64,000 bases of DNA, taken from assembly GCF_000877395.1 (NCBI RefSeq), contig NZ_JYFE01000081.1, forward strand, positions 62,001-126,000. Reading direction: 5' to 3'. The position numbers and the translations under genes are program-made. The DNA comes from Jannaschia aquimarina (GTDB lineage: Bacteria > Pseudomonadota > Alphaproteobacteria > Rhodobacterales > Rhodobacteraceae). Under the pieces are notes generated by a model. It ran no database searches. It was given only the letters and a program-made list of their open reading frames with translations, and was not told the DNA's origin. Each line of letters opens with the position of its first letter. Within the stretch, counting starts at the first letter, position 1. Below, piece by piece: positions 42,266 through 51,322 of the stretch.

Positions 42266-42535
42266 TCACCCTCCCGCGATCAGCGGCAGCAACGTGCCGC
42301 GAAAATAGTTGCCCAATGTCAGAGTCATGAACCCCATGGAGACCCAGAAGACGGCCAGCATCGCGGCCATCTTCGGCACGAAGGTCAGCGTCATTTCCTG
42401 GACGGAGGTCAGCGCCTGGATGAGGCCGATCGCAAGCCCCACGACCAGGGCCGCCGCGAGGATCGGGGCGGAGACCATTACCGCCGCCCAAAGCCCTTGC
42501 TGAAGCGTGTCAAAGAAGAGGGCGTCACTCATCAA
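42266..42535 (-). CDS. fliQ: Flagellar export gate protein FliQ
   Basis: An 89-residue protein with two membrane helices (AAVMVSAPILAAALVVGLAI, FVPKMAAMLAVFWVSMGFM). The conserved loop GLIQALTSVQEMTLTF is diagnostic of FliQ. Four copies join FliP and FliR in the export channel. It overlaps fliE by four bases and is followed closely by flgF. Confidence 0.95.
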   Translation of the reverse strand: MMSDALFFDTLQQGLWAAVMVSAPILAAALVVGLAIGLIQALTSVQEMTLTFVPKMAAMLAVFWVSMGFMTLTLGNYFRGTLLPLIAGG

Positions 42536-42795
42536 ACGGGCATCCGGAGAAGCTCGTTATAGGCCTCGACGACACGGTCCCGGATCGCGACCGTCGCCTC
42601 GAGGGCAAGCTTGCTTTCGGCCAGTGCGGTCACGAGTTCATGCGGATCGCCGCCGCCCGTGACGGATGCGGCCGCTTGCGTCTCGGCCGATTGCAACATC
42701 TGAAGAAACTCCTCGGCGGCGCCGATCGCCTCGTCGGAAATACCGGTCGTCTTGGTCGCGTAACCGCTGACCCCCTGAATGCTCCCGATGTCCAT
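42532..42795 (-). CDS. fliE: Flagellar MS-ring/rod junction protein FliE
   Basis: An 87-residue protein that links the MS ring to the rod. The C-terminal half (DPHELVTALAESKLALEATV, RDRVVEAYNELLRMPV) matches the conserved FliE helix that carries the R-D-x-x-x-x-A-Y-x-E-I/L-x-R-M pattern. It follows flgC by 11 bases and overlaps fliQ. Confidence 0.95.
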   Translation of the reverse strand: MDIGSIQGVSGYATKTTGISDEAIGAAEEFLQMLQSAETQAAASVTGGGDPHELVTALAESKLALEATVAIRDRVVEAYNELLRMPV

Positions 42796-42806
42796 GGACT
42801 TCTTCC

Positions 42807-43199
42807 TTATCGCTTGAGCAGGTCGAACAGCGCCGACGACATCCGCCGCGTCTGGTCGAACATTTTGAGGTTGGCCTCGTAGGACCGTTGAGCTTGGCGG
42901 GCGTCCGCGATTTCGGTCACGAGATCGACGTTCGAGCCGTCATAGAAACCGTCGGGGCCGGCCAAGGGATGGGACGGATCGTGGATGGCGCGCAGGTCGC
43001 GCCGATCCAGCATGACCTTGCCGACTTCCACCGCACCGGTTCGCCTCCCGCTTTCGACGGTTTCGTGAAACGATACCGTCTTCCTGCGATATCCGGGCGT
43101 ATCCGCATTCGAGATGTTCTCGGAGACATGCCGCAGACGCTGACCCTGGGCGCGCAAACCGGATGACAGGATCCTCAGGGCATCGGAGAATTCCGCCAT
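42807..43199 (-). CDS. flgC: Flagellar proximal rod protein FlgC
   Basis: A 130-residue rod protein. The N-terminus DALRILSSGLRAQGQRLRHV, SENISNADTPGYRRKTV is the rod signature and the C-terminal VTEIADARQAQRSYEANLKM is standard for FlgC. It is 3 bases after flgB and followed by fliE. Confidence 0.95.
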   Translation of the reverse strand: MAEFSDALRILSSGLRAQGQRLRHVSENISNADTPGYRRKTVSFHETVESGRRTGAVEVGKVMLDRRDLRAIHDPSHPLAGPDGFYDGSNVDLVTEIADARQAQRSYEANLKMFDQTRRMSSALFDLLKR

Positions 43200-43202
43200 G
43201 GC

Positions 43203-43568
43203 TCAGCGTCCCCGGCCCATTGCGGTGCGCAGGATATCCATCGAAGCGCGGTAGACCGTGATCGCGCGATCATGGCGCCGCTGCGCCTCGACGCCTCTCA
43301 GGATCTCCTCCTCGAGATCGACGGCGTTCCCGTTGGCCTTCAGCGTGGAACTCACGTCGATGATGTCCCGGTGCGGTGTCGCGCCCGACATGTGGCCGGG
43401 CCGCGTCGCGCGGGGCGCGAAACGATCCTCGGGTCTAAACGGTGCGAGATCGGAAGGGCGGTACCCTGGCGTATCGGCATTGGCGACGTTTCGGGCGGTC
43501 AGCGCCTGTCGGCTTCCAGCGTGCTGTGCGGCCTGCGCCGCCAGCGTCATCAACGCGGGCATCTGCAT
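43203..43568 (-). CDS. flgB: Flagellar proximal rod protein FlgB
   Basis: A 121-residue rod protein (MQMPALMTLAAQAAQHAGSR, ARNVANADTPGYRPSDL, then EEEILRGVEAQRRHDRAITV). The ATG at 43568 has GAGGAGAG just upstream; a longer frame into the fliI region is a shadow. It heads the operon flgB-flgC-fliE-fliQ-flgF-flgG-flgA-flgH and is divergent from fliI across 80 bases. Confidence 0.9.
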   Translation of the reverse strand: MQMPALMTLAAQAAQHAGSRQALTARNVANADTPGYRPSDLAPFRPEDRFAPRATRPGHMSGATPHRDIIDVSSTLKANGNAVDLEEEILRGVEAQRRHDRAITVYRASMDILRTAMGRGR

Positions 43569-43648
43569 GTGTCTCTCCTCGATGCAACGAAGCGTTAAGG
43601 GCGATTCCTTTAGATTCCGTAATCGTTGAAGAAGATTCGGAGAGTTCC

Positions 43649-44938
43649 GTGACAGACAATCCGCTCGAAGCCCTGAGTGCCCGCATCGCGCCCCTGCAGG
43701 CGAGCAGGCCCCTCGGGCACGTGACCGCGTTGCGCGCCGGCCATATCGAGATTGCCGGGCTCTCACGCCATGTCTCTCTGGGCGACGAGGTCCGTTGCCG
43801 GGGCGGAACCCTTGCCGAGGTGGTCGCCATCCACGGGGAAAGGATCGACGCGGTCCCTTGCGGTGACCTCAGCGGCCACGAAGTCGGCGCCTTGGTAGAA
43901 GTGTCCGGCGACCCGACGATCTCGCCCTGCGACACCTGGCTCGGACGGATCGTCGATCCCTTCGGAAATGCGATCGACGGCCGTGGGGTCGCATCAGGCC
44001 CTCCCCTGCCGATCAGGCACCCCCCTCCCGAGGCCGGCACGCGGCGCGGTTTCGGGGACAGGCTCGCGACCGGATACGTCGCGCTGGATACACTTCTGCC
44101 GATCGTCGAAGGTCAGCGCATGGGCATCTTCGCGGGATCGGGTGTCGGCAAGTCGCGGCTTCTCGGTGATCTCGCGCAGACGGCCGACGCGGATGTCGTG
44201 GTCGTCGCCCTGATCGGCGAACGCGGCCGGGAAGTCGCGGGGTTCGCGCGGGATGTGCTCGGAGAGGCGGGCATGGGCCGCACGATCATCGTCGCAGCCA
44301 CATCGGATCGCCCGGCGAATGTGCGCCGCCGGACTTTACCTGCCGCACTGACGGTCGCGGAACGATTTCGCGCCAAGGGCGCGCGCGTCCTCTTTCTGTG
44401 CGACTCGCTCACCCGCCATGCCGAAGCCTTCAGGGATCTGAATGCGGCATCCGATGACCGGGGGGGCGGCGTGCCGCGCGGGCTGGTATCGGAACTCGCC
44501 GGACTGATCGAGAGGGCCGGGCCGGGCGGGCCGCGTCAGACCGCGATCACGGCACTCTTCACCGTCCTGGTCGCCGGGTCCGACATGGAAGAACCCGTGG
44601 CCGACACGGCCCGGGGTCTTCTCGACGGGCATATCATCCTGTCCAGAGACATCGCAGAGCGAGGGCAATACCCCGCGATCGACGCGCTCGCGTCAGTGTC
44701 GCGGGCTCTGCCCGGCGCGGCGACAAAAGACGAGAACGCGGTGATATCGAAATGCCGCCTCACACTCGAACTCTTCCGAAAGAACGAACTGATGGTCTCA
44801 TCAGGACTTTATGAAAAGGGCGGGGATCCGGCGCTCGACAGCGCGATCCAGCAGACACCGGCGATCCAGAAGGCTCTGACCGACCGAACCGGCAGCATAG
44901 AGGAGAGCTTTGCGATCCTGAGAAAAGCGCTTGGGTAG
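43649..44938 (+). CDS. fliI: Flagellar export ATPase FliI
   Basis: A 429-residue cytosolic ATPase related to F1-beta. Visible are Walker A FAGSGVGKSRLLGDL, ALIGERGREVAGFARDVL, Walker B VLFLCDSLTRHAEA and the C-terminal SRDIAERGQYPAIDALASVS. The GTG at 43649 follows CGGAGAG and gives a start (TDNPLEALSARIAPLQA) of normal FliI length; the longer frame runs into flgB on the other strand. It stands alone, separated from fliH. Confidence 0.95.
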   Translation: MTDNPLEALSARIAPLQASRPLGHVTALRAGHIEIAGLSRHVSLGDEVRCRGGTLAEVVAIHGERIDAVPCGDLSGHEVGALVEVSGDPTISPCDTWLGRIVDPFGNAIDGRGVASGPPLPIRHPPPEAGTRRGFGDRLATGYVALDTLLPIVEGQRMGIFAGSGVGKSRLLGDLAQTADADVVVVALIGERGREVAGFARDVLGEAGMGRTIIVAATSDRPANVRRRTLPAALTVAERFRAKGARVLFLCDSLTRHAEAFRDLNAASDDRGGGVPRGLVSELAGLIERAGPGGPRQTAITALFTVLVAGSDMEEPVADTARGLLDGHIILSRDIAERGQYPAIDALASVSRALPGAATKDENAVISKCRLTLELFRKNELMVSSGLYEKGGDPALDSAIQQTPAIQKALTDRTGSIEESFAILRKALG

Positions 44939-45034
44939 ATCTCCGGCTGGAAGCTTCGACTTCCCTGGTCCTCCGGGATGGTCGGAGCGATGCGAAAGGC
45001 TGGAAGCGCAGCTGCGGGACGAAGTCCGACTGCA

Positions 45035-45049
45035 TTAATCCCTTGTTAA
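45035..45049. promoter_or_regulatory. Perfect CtrA-type box upstream of a solute-binding protein gene
   Basis: TTAA (45035-45038), exactly seven bases, then TTAA (45046-45049): all eight consensus positions of the CtrA site. It ends 24 bases before the ATG at 45074, the only gene start nearby. Confidence 0.55.
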
Positions 45050-45073
45050 GGTCTCGTATGCTTTCTGCGGAAC

Positions 45074-45796
45074 ATGAGCATCTCAGCCCTCCTTCGTGCG
45101 ATCGTGCTGGCCACCCTTGCAACCTTCGGGACGGCTAAGGCGGATGTTCTGCGCGCGGTCACCGCCGATCTGCCGCCCTACGCCATCGAGGCGGATAGCA
45201 GCGGGTTCACCTTGGAAGTCACGCGCCTTGCGGCGGAACGCGCAGGTCATACGCTCGAGATCCGGTTCCTTCCGTGGAAGCGGGCTCAACTCCTCGCGCA
45301 GCAGTCGGATGATCTTCTGACATTCAACCTGACCCGGACGAAAACGCGCGAGCCGCTTTACCTATGGATCGCGCCGATCATCGAGTACGGAAACGTATTC
45401 GTGACGACCGGCACGGTCATCGACACGTTCGAGACGGCCGCATCCGCCGGCGAGACGGTCACACGCGCCGGAACGGCACAGGCATCGATCGTCGCCGCCT
45501 CCGGCGCGCCGTTCCTCGAAGTCGAGAGCCCCGAGCGGGCTGCGCGAATGCTCGATTCCGGCCGGGTGGCGGCATGGTATACCCATGATCTCCGTGCCGC
45601 ATGGGTCTGGCGGCAGGAAGCGCGATCGAACGATCTGACCATCGGTGCGAAACGCGAGGGCGGCGTGATCTACCTCGCTGGCAGCCTCGGATTTCCCGAA
45701 GACATCGCCAACGACCTTCGCGAGGCGATCGAGGCGATGCGCGCCGACGGGACCTACGCCGCCTTGGCAGAGCGTTATTTCGGCAAGACGAACTAG
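45074..45796 (+). CDS. Periplasmic solute-binding protein, family 3 (amino-acid type), orphan
   Basis: A 240-residue protein with a signal peptide (LRAIVLATLATFGTAKA before DVLR). It has the SBP_bac_3 layout: LRAVTADLPPYAIEADSSG, FTLEVTRLAAERAGHTLEIR, and AMRADGTYAALAERYFG at the C-terminus. No permease or ATPase gene accompanies it, so it may serve as a sensor or use a distant transporter. It follows fliI by 135 bases in the same direction and has a perfect CtrA-type box in its leader. Confidence 0.85.
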   Translation: MSISALLRAIVLATLATFGTAKADVLRAVTADLPPYAIEADSSGFTLEVTRLAAERAGHTLEIRFLPWKRAQLLAQQSDDLLTFNLTRTKTREPLYLWIAPIIEYGNVFVTTGTVIDTFETAASAGETVTRAGTAQASIVAASGAPFLEVESPERAARMLDSGRVAAWYTHDLRAAWVWRQEARSNDLTIGAKREGGVIYLAGSLGFPEDIANDLREAIEAMRADGTYAALAERYFGKTN

Positions 45797-46228
45797 CCCA
45801 GGCAGGACGCCTTGCGCCCCGTCGAGACCTGACGCGCAAGGGCGTGCCCCACGCCGGGAATACTAAAGACTGCACAGCCTTGACCGGCTCCGGGTCTGAG
45901 GAACGTACGGCCCGGCTCTCTCCTGTACGATGCGGAACACCCTCTTTTCTTCCACTGGCTGAACCTCTCGGATCGTTCCGCACAAGGCAGCCTCACCCGC
46001 CCATGCCGAAGGCGAGATTGATCTTGGGTCGAAAGCTCCCGGATACCGCAAACGCTGCAGTCGCGCAGCATTAGCGTCCAAAAAATCATCATCCACCTTC
46101 AAAACGTTCAATCCTTGTGCAAGGCATGCAGGGGGTTCTACTGCATCGCGCCTGCGCTTCACCGGGACGTTGCCCTCGCCCGGGCCATCCATGATCGGTG
46201 TCGTCAAAGTCGTACCCGGAGGAAAACC
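45797..46228. other. Intergenic region before the NMT1-type ABC operon
   Basis: These 432 bases contain no gene I can support. A minus-strand frame (about 45863-46100) reads fairly well but has no good start site. No TPP riboswitch core is recognisable ahead of the binding-protein gene. Confidence 0.45.
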
Positions 46229-47236
46229 ATGTCTCGTATCGCCCTGACCGCAGCCGCATTCGCAGTGAGCAGTTCTGCCGCGTTTGCCCAGACCGAGATG
46301 CCGTTCGCACTGGACTGGAAGTTCGAAGGCCCGGCAGCGCCTTATACCCTCGCGATCGATCGGGGATTCTTCTCGGATCAGGGATTGGAGGTGACCGTCA
46401 CCGAGGGCGCGGGCTCTCTCGACGCGATCCCGAAAGTTGCCACCGGGGCCTTCCCTGTGGGATTTGCCGACATCAATTCCGTCATGCGGTTCATCGACCA
46501 GAACCCTGGCGCGCCGGTGATCCCGGTCATGATGGTCTATGACAAGCCGCCCTTCGCCGTGGTCGGCCGGATCAGTCAGGGCATCACCGAGCCGGGCGAT
46601 CTGGAAGGTCGGACGCTGGGCGCCCCGCCCCCCGACGGCGCCTGGGCGCAGTTCCCGATTTTCGCGGCAGAGAACGGCCTCGACGTGGACGCGATCTCGG
46701 TCGAGCCGGTGGGCTTTCCTACCCGCGAACCCATGCTCGCCCAAGGCGAAGTGGACGCGGTGACGGGCTTTTCGTTTTCTTCCACGCTCAACCTGATCCG
46801 TCTCGGCGTCCCCGAAGACGATATCTCGGTCCTGCTGATGGCCGATTACGGCGTCGACCTCTACGGAAACGCGATCATCGTGAACACGGACTTCGCCGAG
46901 GCGAACCCCGACGCGGTGACCAGCTTCCTGACCGCGGTGGCTATGGGGTGGCAGGCCGCGATCTCGGATCCCGAAGCGGCGATCGCTTCGCTCTTGGAAC
47001 GGAACCCGGCAGCGGATGCAGATCTGGAGACCAGGCGCCTCGAACTGGCGATCGAGGCGAACGTTCTGACCGACTACGTTGCCCAGAACGGCATGGGAAA
47101 CATCGATCCAGAGAGGTTCGCCGCGGCGATCGAACAGACGCGGTCCGTTTACGACTTTCAGTCAGAACCCGACCCGGCTCTTTTCTTCGATGGGAAATAT
47201 CTGCCCGCAGGTGACGCGCTGATGCTGTCCGAATGA
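46229..47236 (+). CDS. ABC transporter substrate-binding protein, NMT1/SsuA type
   Basis: A 335-residue periplasmic protein. The ATG at 46229 follows GGAGG and gives a signal peptide (SRIALTAAAFAVSSSAAFA before QTEM). The NMT1/THI5-like pattern is clear: ALDWKFEGPAAPYTLAIDRG near the N-terminus, FFSDQGLEVTV, GTGAFPVGFADINS-like strands, and GRTLGAPPPDGAWAQFPIF. Relatives bind pyrimidine precursors, taurine, alkanesulfonates or nitrate; the ligand is undecided. It is coupled by ATGA to the ATPase gene. Confidence 0.85.
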   Translation: MSRIALTAAAFAVSSSAAFAQTEMPFALDWKFEGPAAPYTLAIDRGFFSDQGLEVTVTEGAGSLDAIPKVATGAFPVGFADINSVMRFIDQNPGAPVIPVMMVYDKPPFAVVGRISQGITEPGDLEGRTLGAPPPDGAWAQFPIFAAENGLDVDAISVEPVGFPTREPMLAQGEVDAVTGFSFSSTLNLIRLGVPEDDISVLLMADYGVDLYGNAIIVNTDFAEANPDAVTSFLTAVAMGWQAAISDPEAAIASLLERNPAADADLETRRLELAIEANVLTDYVAQNGMGNIDPERFAAAIEQTRSVYDFQSEPDPALFFDGKYLPAGDALMLSE

Positions 47237-48063
47237 ACGGGACCGGGTCGGAAAGCCCGGCCTCTTCGCCGATGAAGCCGCTCATCGAGATCAAGGGCGT
47301 CCGTCATGCTTACAGGACGCCAGCGGGGCCCCTGCCCGTCCTCGACGGGCTCGAGCTCTCCGTGCCCGAGGGCGAGTTCTGCGCGGTCGTCGGCCCGTCG
47401 GGATGCGGAAAGTCGACCCTGACACGCCTGGTCGCGGGGCTCATGAAACCCGATGCGGGCGAGGTCTGGCTGTCTGGCGAGCGTGTGACGAGCCCACGCA
47501 AGACAGTCGGCATGGCTTTTCAGAATCCGGTCCTGCTGGAGTGGAGGACGATCCTCGACAACGTCATCCTGCCCCTCGAAATCGTTGCGCCGCGTATGCC
47601 GCGTCGCGATCGCGTGGCGCGCGCAGAGGAACTTCTCGCCATGGTCGGGCTCGATGGGTTCGAGGACAAGCGGCCGTCGGAGCTTTCCGGCGGCATGCGC
47701 CAGCGGGCCTCGCTCTGCCGTTCGATCGTTCACAAACCCTCGGTCCTGATCCTGGACGAACCGTTCGGCGCGCTGGACAACTTCACGCGCGAGGATCTCT
47801 GGCAGACGATGCGCGACCTGCGCGCGGCCGAGCCGTTCACCACAATCCTCATCACCCATGACCTGCGCGAAAGCGTCTTCCTCGGCGATCAGGTCGTCGT
47901 CCTGTCCGGACGTCCGGCCCGCACGCAATACGTCATGGACGTGGATCTGCCGCCGGACCGCGATCTGGACGTGCTCTTTGAGCCGAAGGTCGGCGATATG
48001 CTTCATATCCTGCGGGACCAGATCAAGGTCGCTCAGGGTCGCGCCTCCGAGGCCGCGGCATGA
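47233..48063 (+). CDS. ABC transporter ATP-binding protein, SsuB/TauB type
   Basis: A 276-residue ATPase. Walker A GPSGCGKSTLTRLVAG, Q-loop MAFQNPVLLEWRTILDNV, signature ELSGGMRQRASLCRSIV, Walker B VLILDEPFGALDNFTRE and H-loop ILITHDLRESVFLGD are all present. The FGALDNFTRE segment is typical of the nitrate/sulfonate/taurine class. It lies between the binding protein and permease with four-base overlaps on both sides. Confidence 0.95.
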   Translation: MNGTGSESPASSPMKPLIEIKGVRHAYRTPAGPLPVLDGLELSVPEGEFCAVVGPSGCGKSTLTRLVAGLMKPDAGEVWLSGERVTSPRKTVGMAFQNPVLLEWRTILDNVILPLEIVAPRMPRRDRVARAEELLAMVGLDGFEDKRPSELSGGMRQRASLCRSIVHKPSVLILDEPFGALDNFTREDLWQTMRDLRAAEPFTTILITHDLRESVFLGDQVVVLSGRPARTQYVMDVDLPPDRDLDVLFEPKVGDMLHILRDQIKVAQGRASEAAA

Positions 48064-48815
48064 TCCGCTCGGTCGGCGTGCCGGTCGTGGCACTCGCCGT
48101 GTTCACGGCGATCTGGGAATTCGTCGTCTGGGCGAATGGTTGGCCGGACTTCGTGATGGCCTCTCCGTCGGATCTGCCCGCTGCCTATGCCCGCTTCTGG
48201 GAGCTTTTCCTGACAGGCGCCTGGCAGACGCTCTGGCGAACGGTGGCGGGTCTCGTCCTTGCCGTGATCGTCGGCCTCCTGCTGGGCATGATCATGGGTT
48301 TCTCGCGGATCATGCGCGATGCGCTCTATCCGCTGCTGGTCGGCTTCAATGCGATCCCGAAGGCGACGCTCGTCCCGGTTCTGGCGCTCCTGTTCATCGG
48401 CCAGCACGATTTCAATACCGTGATGATGGCCTTTCTCATCTCGTTCTTCCCGATCGCCGTCTCGGTCGGGATCGGCCTTTCGACGCTGGAGCCCGAATAT
48501 CGGGATATCCTCCGATCCCTCGGGGCGTCCAAGGTGACGATCTTCTGGAAGATCGCGCTGCCGAAGACGCTGCCGGAATTCTTCGGCGCGCTGAAAGTCT
48601 CCGTCACGCTCGCCTTCATCGGAACCAACCTCGTCGAGATCGTCTCCCCCCATGGCCGGGGCTTGGGCGCGCTCTTCCTGTCGGGGCAGACGAATTCCAA
48701 CTACCCGCTCATGTTCGCGGTCCTGATCGCGCTCGCCGTGCTGGGGATCGCCTTATACTACGCAGTCGTCTGGCTAGAGAAGACGTTTGCGGGCTGGGCC
48801 GAACGCAAGGGATAG
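48060..48815 (+). CDS. ABC transporter permease, SsuC/TauC type
   Basis: A 251-residue inner-membrane permease with about six hydrophobic segments (WRTVAGLVLAVIVGLLLGMI, MMAFLISFFPIAVSVGIGLS, YPLMFAVLIALAVLGIALYY). The coupling motif reads ILRSLGASKVTIFWKIALPK. It completes a three-gene importer. No enzyme gene follows that would reveal the substrate. Confidence 0.9.
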   Translation: MIRSVGVPVVALAVFTAIWEFVVWANGWPDFVMASPSDLPAAYARFWELFLTGAWQTLWRTVAGLVLAVIVGLLLGMIMGFSRIMRDALYPLLVGFNAIPKATLVPVLALLFIGQHDFNTVMMAFLISFFPIAVSVGIGLSTLEPEYRDILRSLGASKVTIFWKIALPKTLPEFFGALKVSVTLAFIGTNLVEIVSPHGRGLGALFLSGQTNSNYPLMFAVLIALAVLGIALYYAVVWLEKTFAGWAERKG

Positions 48816-48999
48816 GCCCATCGGACGGGGGTTGGCGACAATCCCGATCCTCCTGCCCGACTGCGCGCGACCGACGAACGATCCCGCGTCCGGCGACCAC
48901 ATCTCCAGTCTGCATCCGCTCGGCCGCGATCCGAATGCTTGAAATTGCTCGCGCATCGGGGTGCTCTAGGGGCAAGACGATTCGTTTGAGGTCGGATTT

Positions 49000-51063
49000 A
49001 TGAACGCTCCCTTTCTACAGACCAATCGCCGGGGCCGTCTGACGACGTCTTTCGGCCCGGACCAGCTTGTGCTCCTTCGCTTCGACGGCTCCGAAGAGAT
49101 GTCAGGAGATTTCGAATGGCGGGTCGAAGCCCTGAGCAAGACGCCCGGCCTCGACCTGCACGGCCTTCTCGGAAGCCATGCCACGGTCGAGATCGACATG
49201 TCGGGCGGCACGCGCTCCTTCGACGGAATTGTCTGCGAGGCCTCGGCCGGCGGCTCGACCGAGAACGGCTTTCGCTACGACCTCGTGCTGAGACCATGGC
49301 TGCACGTCGCAAGCCTGCGGCGCAACCAGCGCATCTTCCACGATCGAAGCGTGGACCAGATCCTGCAGGAAGTGCTTGCGGACTACTCGGACCTGGGCGA
49401 GCCCCATCTCGATTTTCGCCTGACCGGCGATTATCCGATCCTCGAATACACGGTTCAATACGGTGAGAGCGACGCGGACTTCGCCCGGCGCCAGATGGAG
49501 CGTCACGGTCTGTCCTGGTTCTGGACCCACACGGAGGGAAGCCACACCCTGGTCGTGACCGACGACATCGACGCCCTGGATGAGATCGAGGGCGGCAAGC
49601 GTCCGTATTACGGGCTCGAAGGCCACCACATGTCCGAGGAGGAGCATTTCCGCCTCTGGCTCGCCGGGGAGCGCATCACGACCGGCGCCGTTCGCCTGAC
49701 GGAATACAACTTCAAGACGCCCCACGCCGCGCAGGAGGTCGACAGCCTCGGCGGCGTGTCCCACGCCAAGGGCGACGTCGAAAGCTTCGATTGGCCGGGC
49801 GACTATCTCAATCGCGGCGAAGGTACCGGGGTCGTCGCGCGCCGCGTCGAGGAAGAGCGGGGCCAGGCTCCGCGGCACCACGCCTCTGGTGACGTCGCCG
49901 GTCTGGCTGCCGGAACCCGGGTCACCGTGTCCGGCGACGACGTCCCGGGCGTGACCGGCAACACCTTCATGTGCCTCAAGGCGCAGCACCGCTTCCGCGC
50001 CCAGGCCTATGGGACAGGTGAGGCGTCCGGGGACGAACGGGCCTATGACGGCGATTACGTGCTGATGCCGGTCACCACGCCCCTGCGGCCCGAGAGACGC
50101 ACCCAGTTGCCGCGGATCCAGGGCCCCGAGACCGCGCTCGTCGTGGGCGAGGGAGAGATAGATTGCGACGAATACGGCCGGATCCTCGTCCAGTTCCCAT
50201 GGGATCTGGACGGCGCCTACTCGATGCGATGCCGCGTCTCGCAGAACTGGGCGTCGCGCGGCTGGGGCGGCATGATCATTCCGAGGATCGGCATGGAAGT
50301 GATCGTCGAGCATCTTCTTGGCGATCCCGACAAGCCGATCGTCACGGGCTGTGTCTACAACGGTGCGAACCAACCGCCCTATCCGCTGCCGCAGCACAAG
50401 ACGAAGTCCGTCTTCAAGACGAACACCCATGAAGGGTCCGGCTTCAACGAACTCACCTTCGAGGATCAGCGCGACGAAGAGCTGATCTACATGCATGGCC
50501 AGAAGGACCAGCAGATCGACATCCTCAACGACCGGGCGAAGTCGATCGGTCGGGACCAGTCCGAGGCCGTCGGCCGCGACAAGTCCATCGGCGTCGGCCG
50601 CGACCATACGGAGAGCATCGGCCAGGACGCTCGCCACACCGTTGGCCGCGACGTCATCTATCAGGTCGCGCGCAACCAGCAGGAAAGCTACGGCAAGGAC
50701 CACGTCCATGTCGTCGGCAACATCCACAAGCAGGACATCTATGCCGACCACCTGATCAGCACCGGCCGAAACCACGAGGAAACCGTAGGCTCGCGCTATG
50801 TGCTGAACGTGGGCAAGTCGATCACCAACAACACCAAGACCCACACGCTGATGGCGTTCGACAAGTTCGTCATCAAGGGACCCGGCGGCAAGATCACGAT
50901 CGACGCATCCGGCATCACGCTGGAAGCGCCGCAGATCCGGCTCAAGGGTGCGGTCTCGATGGGCGGCAGCGGCGGTGCGCAAGTGCCGACGCTGAAGGCC
51001 GCCGCGCGCGACGCGCTCCCCCTCGTGGAGGAATGCGTCAAGCAGAAGGGCGAGGAGGGCTAG
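49000..51063 (+). CDS. vgrG: Type VI secretion tip protein VgrG (TssI)
   Basis: A 687-residue spike protein. The gp27-like part spans about residues 1-370 (RDSLVL-type strands, RRNQRIFHDRSVDQILQEVL, LEYTVQYGESDADFARRQME and RHGLSWFW). The gp5-like OB part has EIDCDEYGRILVQFPWD, MRCRVSQNWASRGWGGMIIP, RIGMEVIVEHLLGDPDKPIV and TGCVYNG. The C-terminal beta-helix repeats follow (EAVGRDKSIGVGRDHTESIG...). After the DUF2345-like end (GPGGKITIDASGITLEAP) only about 40 residues remain, so there is no fused effector domain. It is followed directly by a PAAR gene; no other T6SS structural gene is present. Confidence 0.95.
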   Translation: MNAPFLQTNRRGRLTTSFGPDQLVLLRFDGSEEMSGDFEWRVEALSKTPGLDLHGLLGSHATVEIDMSGGTRSFDGIVCEASAGGSTENGFRYDLVLRPWLHVASLRRNQRIFHDRSVDQILQEVLADYSDLGEPHLDFRLTGDYPILEYTVQYGESDADFARRQMERHGLSWFWTHTEGSHTLVVTDDIDALDEIEGGKRPYYGLEGHHMSEEEHFRLWLAGERITTGAVRLTEYNFKTPHAAQEVDSLGGVSHAKGDVESFDWPGDYLNRGEGTGVVARRVEEERGQAPRHHASGDVAGLAAGTRVTVSGDDVPGVTGNTFMCLKAQHRFRAQAYGTGEASGDERAYDGDYVLMPVTTPLRPERRTQLPRIQGPETALVVGEGEIDCDEYGRILVQFPWDLDGAYSMRCRVSQNWASRGWGGMIIPRIGMEVIVEHLLGDPDKPIVTGCVYNGANQPPYPLPQHKTKSVFKTNTHEGSGFNELTFEDQRDEELIYMHGQKDQQIDILNDRAKSIGRDQSEAVGRDKSIGVGRDHTESIGQDARHTVGRDVIYQVARNQQESYGKDHVHVVGNIHKQDIYADHLISTGRNHEETVGSRYVLNVGKSITNNTKTHTLMAFDKFVIKGPGGKITIDASGITLEAPQIRLKGAVSMGGSGGAQVPTLKAAARDALPLVEECVKQKGEEG

Positions 51064-51064
51064 G

Positions 51065-51322
51065 ATGCTTCCAGTAGCGCGTCTGGGGGACAAGCATATC
51101 TGTCCGAGCTGCGGCCCCAACATGATCGTTGAAGGCGGAAAGGCCACCGTCGACGGCCGGCCCGTCGCCCGCGTCGGCGACAAGACTGCGTGCGGCGCCG
51201 TGATCGTGAAGGGATCGTCCATGGGCACCGACGATGGCAGGCCCATCGCCTATCTCGGATCCACCACATCCCATGGCGGAACGATCGTCGAAGGGTCGCC
51301 TACCGCCACGACGATGCCGTAA
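51065..51322 (+). CDS. PAAR domain spike-tip protein
   Basis: An 85-residue protein consisting of a PAAR domain that sharpens the VgrG spike. Repeated P-A-A-R-type turns are seen (PVARLGDKHICPSCGPN, DGRPVARVGDKTACGAVIVK, GRPIAYLGSTTSHGGTI), and the Cys/His set can bind zinc. It starts one base after the vgrG stop with GAGGAGGG upstream, so it is surely co-translated with vgrG. No effector domain is fused. Confidence 0.9.
   Translation: MLPVARLGDKHICPSCGPNMIVEGGKATVDGRPVARVGDKTACGAVIVKGSSMGTDDGRPIAYLGSTTSHGGTIVEGSPTATTMP

Noticed and set aside
43590-43625. CtrA box between flgB and fliI
   Set aside because: TTAA and TTAG are present but 11 bases apart, not seven.
45863-46100. Possible small minus-strand protein between the orphan binding protein and the NMT1-type operon
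   Set aside because: The sequence reads passably but there is no credible start codon with a ribosome-binding site and no recognisable motif; kept only as a note.
46086-46228. TPP riboswitch ahead of the NMT1/THI5-like binding protein
   Set aside because: I looked for the CTGAGA-type core and helix pattern and did not find them.
49102-51246. 714-codon minus-strand frame opposite vgrG
   Set aside because: Antisense shadow; vgrG motifs on the plus strand are complete.
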